Source of the DNA: Brachybacterium halotolerans
GTDB lineage: Bacteria; Actinomycetota; Actinomycetes; Actinomycetales; Dermabacteraceae
Direction: 5' to 3'
Assembly (NCBI RefSeq): GCF_016623465.1
Contig: NZ_JAEDAJ010000013.1
Coordinates: 16,784-80,783 of the forward strand
Length of the DNA stretch: 64,000 nt
Part shown: in pieces, positions 63,759 through 64,000 of the stretch
Layout of the letters: every line of letters begins with the position of its first letter
How positions within the stretch are numbered: position 1 is the stretch's first letter
Made by a program: the position numbers and the translations under genes
Notes under the pieces: generated by a model
Databases searched by the model: none
What the model was told of the DNA's origin: nothing
The model's input: the letters and a program-made list of their open reading frames with translations, nothing else

Positions 63759-64000
63759 TCAAAAGGGCGGGTCGCCGAGAGGTGCCGACTTCTTCTGAGG
63801 CTGGGCCTGCGAGGCGCCGGGGTTCACGTCTTGGCCGTCGTCGGCCGCCGAGGGAAGCTGCGCTGCCCGTGCCGTGGTGGCGAGGTGTTGGTGCCAGGCG
63901 GTCTCGAGCTCGCGGACGATGAACGGGGTCATCAAGTCGCCCTGGTCCTGCACGGTCAGTTCGACCGCGTCTCCCAGGGACCAGTGCGTGCGACCCAGCG
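63759..64000 (-). CDS. C-terminal part of an unidentified gene, cut by window edge
   Basis: The minus-strand frame is open from the right edge of the window to a TGA at 63759-63761, giving about 80 residues. It reads LGRTHWSLGDAVELTVQDQ, then GDLMTPFIVRELETAWHQHL, then a low-complexity Ala/Gln/Pro tail ending PLGDPPF. The internal Met near 63953 is unlikely to be the true start because the frame stays protein-like upstream. Family not recognised. Confidence 0.5.
   Translation of the reverse strand, partial: LGRTHWSLGDAVELTVQDQGDLMTPFIVRELETAWHQHLATTARAAQLPSAADDGQDVNPGASQAQPQKKSAPLGDPPF

Overview
The window is about 70% GC and densely coded, with short intergenic gaps. It uses many GTG and a few TTG starts, and many ATGA/TGATG stop-start overlaps. 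GuaB3, an HtaA/HmuTUV/HmuO heme system with DtxR-type iron boxes, a CIRCE-controlled groESL, SURF1 and several small actinobacterial DUF families all point to a high-GC Gram-positive actinobacterium. A Micrococcales member of the Brachybacterium/Dermabacteraceae type is my best guess, by inference only. I see no rRNA, tRNA, CRISPR array, insertion sequence, prophage or origin. This looks like ordinary chromosome.

Layout. 0-10.6 kb: 3'-truncated purA, DUF3151, a kinase-like phosphotransferase, dtd, a BCCT betaine/choline-type transporter, gpmA, a Tat-exported C39-like peptidase, a HerA-like ATPase and a two-domain acyltransferase. 10.6-18 kb: a TetR/MFS efflux pair with tandem operators, a GNAT protein, guaA, a DUF3817 protein and SURF1. 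18-22.3 kb: pta-ackA and a small membrane protein. 22.3-33 kb: the heme-uptake island. Heme oxygenase runs leftward from a 292-bp regulatory region; the lipoprotein HmuT, permease HmuU, ATPase HmuV, a 1307-aa double-HtaA membrane protein, a second HtaA protein ending in a WxL-like domain, and a DUF916 (WxL-interacting) protein run rightward. 33-37 kb: guaB3, a DnaQ-like exonuclease, a VOC protein and guaB. 37-42.5 kb: two YhgE/ABC-2-like membrane proteins with a divergent TetR, then an RluA-type pseudouridine synthase between two membrane proteins. 42.7-46.5 kb: groES-groEL under CIRCE, a CpdA-like phosphodiesterase and a GAP-family membrane protein. 46.6-52.3 kb: a peptide/nickel-type ABC importer whose two ATPases are fused. 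52.5-59.3 kb: a quinone-oxidoreductase-like MDR protein, a THUMP-like methyltransferase and a DUF4129/MoxR/DUF58 operon. 59.3-64 kb: msrA, an ArsD-like protein without metal-binding cysteines, a LURP-one-like protein, an orphan siderophore-type ATPase with its own iron box, a DUF2079 membrane protein and the end of an unidentified gene.

The most interesting system is the heme island. It suggests a surface relay: the WxL-like/DUF916 pair holds one HtaA receptor at the wall, the double-HtaA protein sits in the membrane, HmuTUV imports heme and HmuO opens the ring to release iron. Joining HtaA heme capture to WxL/DUF916 wall display is, to my knowledge, not a described architecture. A second theme is gene-end structure: most convergent gene pairs are separated by strong GC-rich hairpins without a U-tract. 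The only hairpin here with a clear T-run lies in the leader of the heme operon, where it could act as an attenuator.
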